Source: Hymenobacter psychrophilus (GTDB lineage Bacteria > Bacteroidota > Bacteroidia > Cytophagales > Hymenobacteraceae). Taken from it: DNA of 64,000 bases. The position numbers and the translations under genes were made by a program. The notes under the pieces are model-generated. The model was not told where the DNA came from. It did no database searches and saw only the letters and a program-made list of their open reading frames with translations. How positions within the stretch are numbered: position 1 is the stretch's first letter; each line of letters starts with the position of its first letter. The DNA lies in contig NZ_FNOV01000001.1 of NCBI RefSeq assembly GCF_900107135.1, positions 62,001 through 126,000 on the forward strand, given 5' to 3'. Of this stretch, positions 61,001-64,000 are shown one piece after another.

Positions 61001-62317
61001 CGACGCCACCACGTCCAGGTCGCCGTCAGCGTCCACGTCGCCCAGCAACAGGCTGTAGGCGTTGCCCACATAGGCGTTGGGGCCGTTACTGAAGCTGGCA
61101 TCACCGTTGTTGAGGCGCACGTTGAGCTGTCCGGGGCCGCCGTCGTTGGTGCCCACTACCAGGTCCAGGTCGCCGTCGGCGTCCACATCGCCCAGCGCCA
61201 GGCTGACTGGGTTCAGCCCCACCCGGATAGCGCCGTTGGTGGCGGGCAGCTGAAAATTAGCCGTTTGCTGCCCCGTATTGAGCAGCACGTTCACCAAAGA
61301 AGGCAACGCCCCGTAATTGGCGGCCACGATGTCCAGGTCGCCGTCGCCGTCCAGGTCGCCCAGCGCCACAAACTTGATGGTGTTGCCCAACTGGGGGTCG
61401 GGGTTGAGGGCCGGCGGAATGAAGCGCCCGCTGCCGTTGTTAAGCCGGATGCTTACCGAGCCGGTTTCGTTGGCCGTTACCAGGTCCAGGTCGCCGTCGC
61501 CGTCTACGTCGCCCAGGGACAGGTGCACGGGGTGGTTGCCTACTGCCACTTCGGCGTTGGCGGCCGGCGCGCTGAAAGAGCCGCGGCCATTGTTGAGGCG
61601 GACGCTGACGCTGCCCGGACCGTTGTAGTTGGCGTTGGCCGTGAGCAGGTCCAGGTCGCCGTCGCCGTCTACGTCGCCCAACGCTGCCCGCAGGCAGTAC
61701 TGGCCCACTGCCACTTCGGCATTGGTGGCGGGCGCTGCAAAAATGCCGCTGCCGTTGTTTAACCTTACACTAACTGTGCCCGGACCGGTGAAGTTGGGGC
61801 TGGGCGTAACCAAATCCAGGTCGCCGTCGCCGTCGATGTCGCCCAGCATTACATCGCGGGCCGAAGCGGCTACGGCCACATCGGGGACGGCGGCCGCGGG
61901 CAGGAAATTACTGCGGCCCGTACCGCCCGTGGCCGTTGTAAACTCGAACACCCGCGGCGTACTTAGCGCCTGGCCAGCCGGGTTGCGGAGGCCAGTTGTT
62001 AGGGTGGCCCGCACGGTTTCGCCGGGTTGCCAGGCGTAAGTGGGGGCAAAGACCACGGTGTTGCCGCTAACGGTGGTAGTGCCGCTGGAGCCGCTACGCA
62101 GCCCCCCGCGCCGGCTGCTGTGCACCAGTAACGCCCCCGTGCTTGCGGGGGCCAGCACCTCGCTAAGCGTGGCACTTACCGTGCTTTGCCGGGACGCACT
62201 AAGCGTGTTGGCCACGGGAGAAACTGCCAGCACAGTTGGTTGGGCGTGGCCACCGAAGGCCAGCAGATTCAGCCCCAAACCCCAGAGCAGCGCAAGTAGA
62301 CTTGTTTTCATTGACAT
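58079..62317 (-). CDS. Giant FG-GAP/VCBS repeat surface protein with T9SS sorting domain
   Basis: 1412 residues. A signal peptide (MSMKTSLLALLWGLGLNLLAFGGHAQ) is followed by a SbsA/Big_5-like Ig domain (VSPVANTLSASRQSTVSATLSEVL ... FEFTTATGG). About seven FG-GAP blades come next, each with a calcium-type DxDGDGDLD loop. An IPT/TIG domain follows (ITAFSPTSGLVGTEVTVLG). A second Big_5-like domain (LNPARNQPNAPRTGGVAVTFSSPM) then leads into another ~seven blades, so the [Ig + propeller] module is duplicated. Two Ig-like segments and a T9SS type A sorting domain (LQVYPNPTPDGRLTVLL ... SRLLIRN) close it. Inference: calcium-binding adhesin-like cell-surface protein. The blade codons are highly repetitive at DNA level, with GDVDGDGDLD encoded by nearly the same bases many times. 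Confidence 0.88.
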   Translation of the reverse strand: MSMKTSLLALLWGLGLNLLAFGGHAQPTVLAVSPVANTLSASRQSTVSATLSEVLAPASTGALLVHSSRRGGLRSGSSGTTTVSGNTVVFAPTYAWQPGETVRATLTTGLRNPAGQALSTPRVFEFTTATGGTGRSNFLPAAAVPDVAVAASARDVMLGDIDGDGDLDLVTPSPNFTGPGTVSVRLNNGSGIFAAPATNAEVAVGQYCLRAALGDVDGDGDLDLLTANANYNGPGSVSVRLNNGRGSFSAPAANAEVAVGNHPVHLSLGDVDGDGDLDLVTANETGSVSIRLNNGSGRFIPPALNPDPQLGNTIKFVALGDLDGDGDLDIVAANYGALPSLVNVLLNTGQQTANFQLPATNGAIRVGLNPVSLALGDVDADGDLDLVVGTNDGGPGQLNVRLNNGDASFSNGPNAYVGNAYSLLLGDVDADGDLDVVASAGSLNSVNVRVNMGNGTFEAPPTTPNVAIGEFVTGAALGDVDGDGDLDIVSTSSGSMVSVRFNQPTDALPAPTITAFSPTSGLVGTEVTVLGTTFTSATTVLFNGVVAAQVTVAAATRLTATVPSGATTGPITVRTPNGEAVSTTSFFVLAPPTLPTLVVAGLNPARNQPNAPRTGGVAVTFSSPMQDVAATRQALRVSSAQRGGWLTGTASVSGSTLRLQPKYAFMPGEKLFATVLRGPRSVTDTLFRRPYVYQFHAATSGAGRSYLRPGSEVAVGYYPSSVALADVDGDGDLDMVTTNQYAATVSVRLNGGDASGSNTGHFSGGQDIETTKGPRQVHMADVDGDGDLDMVLACEGYTGGQVSVRLNGGDASGSNTGRFSGGNDIRDLSSPYNLALGDIDGDGDLDMVTADRSLGYIHVTGNGGTGLFGVSYRIPAGRDPSGVALGDVDGDGDLDLVFASGGDGTVRICLNEGNERGGYGGRFNPQPAQELLTGNTPANLLLADIDGDGDLDLLVGNEQDGVSKVLVYRNTGATAGSGTPLFGPATGVAVAGTPRRIALADLDADGDLDLAITYGSISTSVSVRLNGGDNSGSNTGVFSGEGNYEVGISPQGLALGDVDGDGDVDVLTVGQGNSAVSVRLNTDGGGVLSSSATTVCAGSNQGTLTLRYAVGTVLGYQANTGSGYTNLAGTDLAFAFANLSATTTFRAVLRNPANEIVYSEPVTVMVLPLPVVALAAAGPATVCAGTSVRLTTTTDAPGYTYQFLRDGQPIASATATIYAATASGSYTVRVTNSTGCSTVSEAVVVRINPVPVRPTVSVSYAPGPVLTSSAPVGNQWYLNGTALPGATANTLATDPNAAQGSYTVITTSDQGCASQPSLPLVITTTRSSSAPTALQVYPNPTPDGRLTVLLPNKRGQPTMLHLYNMTGQLLLSRTVLSADNQILLDIRTLPAGAYLLRSITPQGSESRLLIRN

Positions 62318-62535
62318 AAGCGGAAATAGCGGAGGAATAGGGGGCTAAGCGGAGTGCCACGCTGCCGTAGCGAACGGAAAATAGTAGCGAATCCAAGCCG
62401 CATTAAGCTAAGCAGCTTGCTTGTTGAAACGGATGGTAGCCACCCGGGGTAAAACCAACTTGATCGTAAAAAAAGAGGGTGAGCTTTTGGGTCGGCATGG
62501 CGCACGGCCAAGAAAGAGATAAACCTCAGCCGGGC
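62318..62535. other. Spacer between the two FG-GAP genes
   Basis: 218 bases. I see no strong hairpin, promoter pair or small gene here. Both flanking genes are on the minus strand. Confidence 0.4.
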
Positions 62536-64000
62536 CTACTCAAGCACCACGCGCCGGCTGAAGCTTTGGCTGCCGATGGTGCCCTGGAGCAGGTACATGC
62601 CAGGCGCCAGGCCGGCTGCATCAAATTCCGCCGTGGCCTCGGTGGCGGGCAGGCGGAGCTGCTGGCTCCGTACTACCCGGCCCAGGTTGTCGCGCAGCGT
62701 GAGGCGGAGCGGGGCCGGCTGGGGCCGGGCCGGCAGCGTGAGGCTGAACCGCTGGCTGGCCGGGTTCGGGAAAAGGCGCACCGCGGCAGTGAAATCGGAC
62801 GCCGTGGTGGTCGTGATAACGCCGGGATTCAGGCTGATCCGCACATTGCTGTCAGTAGACTGGCACATAAGCAGGTCCAGGTCCAGGTCGCCGTCGAGGT
62901 CGGCCAAAACCACGCCGATAGGGTTTTGGTCCGTCGCAATGCTGGCAGTGCCACTGAACCGGCCGGTGCCATCGTTGAGGCGCACGGAAAGCGAGTAGCC
63001 GTCGGAGTTGCTGGTTACCAGGTCCAGGTCGCCGTCGCCGTCCACGTCGCCCGTGGCCATCGTGCGCGGAAAGTTGCCCACGCTCACGCTGGAACCGACC
63101 GTGAAAGTGCCCCGGCCGGTGCCCAGCAGGGTTTGTACCGTGCCGTTGGCGCCCACCAGCGCGTCGGGTACATTGTCCCCGTTCACATCGGCCACAGCTA
63201 GGCTGCTGTTGCCGTTGAGCGCCATGTAATGCGTGCCGCTGAACTGGCCGGTCCCATCGTTAAGGCGCACGGCCAGCCCGCTGGGGTTGCCATTCAGGCT
63301 GATGCAGTCCAGGTCACCATCGGCATCCACGTCGGCCAAAGCTAGTTGATAAGGCTGCGAAAAATACTGCTGGCCATTGCCCACCCCAAAAGTGCCGCGG
63401 TTGGTAAAGCCCCCCGCCCGGTTGTTGAGCAGCACCCATACTGCGCTGTTAATTCCATCGGGCAGCAGCAGGTCGGGGTAGCCATCGGCGTTTATGTCGC
63501 CGACTACCAGCGAATAAATCTGGTCGGTGATGGTGGTTTGAATCGGCCGGAAGCCGCCATCCACGAAAGTGCCCGTTCCGGAATTGAGCTTGAGGATCAG
63601 CAGTCGGCCGTCGGTCGTCAGCAGGTCCAGGTCGCCATCTTTATCCATGTCCAGTACCGCGAAGGCCAGCATATCCGAACCGACCGACAAGTTGGTGGTA
63701 CCGCTGAACTGGCCGCGGCCATCGTTGAAGCGCACCGAAAACGACCGCCCCCCCGGGTTGAGCGTAACCACATCGAGGGTGCCGTCGCCGTTCAGGTCGG
63801 CGGCGGCGGCGGCCAGGGGGTTCAGCCCCACACTGGCCACCTGCCTCAGGGCTGGAAACTGCCCCGAGGCTGCCCCGGCGGCCGTAGTAAACTGAAACAC
63901 GTGGCCCGCGCTCAGGGCCCGCCCGCCGGCACTCTGCACGGCCGCAGTCAGGCTCGCCGTAACGGTTTCGCCCGGCTTGAAGGGCATCGCTGGCACGAAG
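62536..64000 (-). CDS. Second FG-GAP repeat T9SS protein, N-terminus beyond the window
   Basis: About 488 C-terminal residues are visible; the frame continues past the right edge. The first visible residues (FVPAMPFKPGETVTASLTAAVQ) align with the interior of the Big_5-like Ig domain of the neighbouring gene, so this is not the true start. At least seven FG-GAP blades follow (LGDVDxDGDLD-type loops, here also DLNGDGTLDVV and DINADGYPDLL). The T9SS sorting domain is VRLFPNPASQRFSLTLPAR ... SFSRRVVLE. It is a tandem paralogue of the 58079 gene in the same orientation, with more diverged calcium loops. Confidence 0.85.
   Translation of the reverse strand, partial: FVPAMPFKPGETVTASLTAAVQSAGGRALSAGHVFQFTTAAGAASGQFPALRQVASVGLNPLAAAAADLNGDGTLDVVTLNPGGRSFSVRFNDGRGQFSGTTNLSVGSDMLAFAVLDMDKDGDLDLLTTDGRLLILKLNSGTGTFVDGGFRPIQTTITDQIYSLVVGDINADGYPDLLLPDGINSAVWVLLNNRAGGFTNRGTFGVGNGQQYFSQPYQLALADVDADGDLDCISLNGNPSGLAVRLNDGTGQFSGTHYMALNGNSSLAVADVNGDNVPDALVGANGTVQTLLGTGRGTFTVGSSVSVGNFPRTMATGDVDGDGDLDLVTSNSDGYSLSVRLNDGTGRFSGTASIATDQNPIGVVLADLDGDLDLDLLMCQSTDSNVRISLNPGVITTTTASDFTAAVRLFPNPASQRFSLTLPARPQPAPLRLTLRDNLGRVVRSQQLRLPATEATAEFDAAGLAPGMYLLQGTIGSQSFSRRVVLE

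Noticed and set aside
59100..63800. Regularly spaced near-identical DNA blocks (AGGTCGCCGTCGCC-type) as a possible repeat array or CRISPR
   Set aside because: They encode the calcium loops of FG-GAP blades in one open frame and are explained by protein repeats.

Overview
The window looks like a chromosomal segment of a Bacteroidota bacterium, most likely a Hymenobacter-like member of Hymenobacteraceae/Cytophagales. I base this on GC-rich coding DNA, type IX secretion (T9SS) C-terminal sorting domains, a PorV/PorQ-like plus PorU-like gene pair, a TonB receptor/DUF4249 pair, near absence of Shine-Dalgarno sequences, and promoters of the TTG-N20-TAnnTTTG type. The genus is an inference; no rRNA is present. 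I see no CRISPR array, insertion sequence, prophage or rRNA operon.

Layout. 1-7 kb: the end of a PD40 propeller protein and two large T9SS cargo proteins. 7-9.3 kb (minus strand): iscS-iscU-iscA. 9.4-13.6 kb: methylmalonyl-CoA epimerase, an outer-membrane barrel, threonylcarbamoyl-AMP synthase, a small lipoprotein and a CCA-adding-type nucleotidyltransferase. 13.8-17.4 kb: a TonB-dependent receptor with its DUF4249 lipoprotein. 17.8-20.9 kb (minus): a padR-pspC operon with a probable PadR operator. 21-27 kb: PorV/PorQ-like protein and PorU2-like C25 peptidase. 27-33.5 kb: folA, fmt, NamZ-like DUF1343, a LolC/E-type permease, an M23 peptidase and a PaaE-like ferredoxin reductase. 33.7-40.9 kb: an M3 peptidase, tRNA-Lys(TTT), a two-component system, and a SulP transporter with beta-carbonic anhydrase. 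41-48 kb: an oxidoreductase, a half-size EamA protein, and a sugar-oxidation group (glucose 1-dehydrogenase-like SDR, GH63-like glycosidase, cyclase, 6-phosphogluconate dehydrogenase). 48.2-51.7 kb: a lone RecE-like nuclease, asnA, DUF3140 and a tandem universal stress protein. 51.8-57.8 kb: an FAD amine oxidase, SelO, MsrB and a short UvrA. 58-64 kb (minus): two FG-GAP/T9SS surface proteins, the second cut by the window edge.

The strongest unexpected signal is upstream of asnA (48974-49174). A promoter is followed by a 29-codon reading frame with eight Asn codons, then an intrinsic terminator whose 5' arm can instead pair with the distal leader-peptide coding region. This is the layout of a ribosome-mediated attenuator responding to asparagine. 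Next are seven TTTAAY-like hexamers at an exact 11-bp period in front of the SulP-carbonic anhydrase genes, just downstream of an OmpR-family two-component system, and eight copies of a heptamer ending one base before the kinase start codon.

Many intergenic spaces hold long palindromic elements. Three share AACGTCAT termini (27576, 33539 and 48029), two smaller ones share another core (10950 and 36467), and several others are single copies here. They look like dispersed REP/MITE-like elements and account for much of the non-coding DNA.
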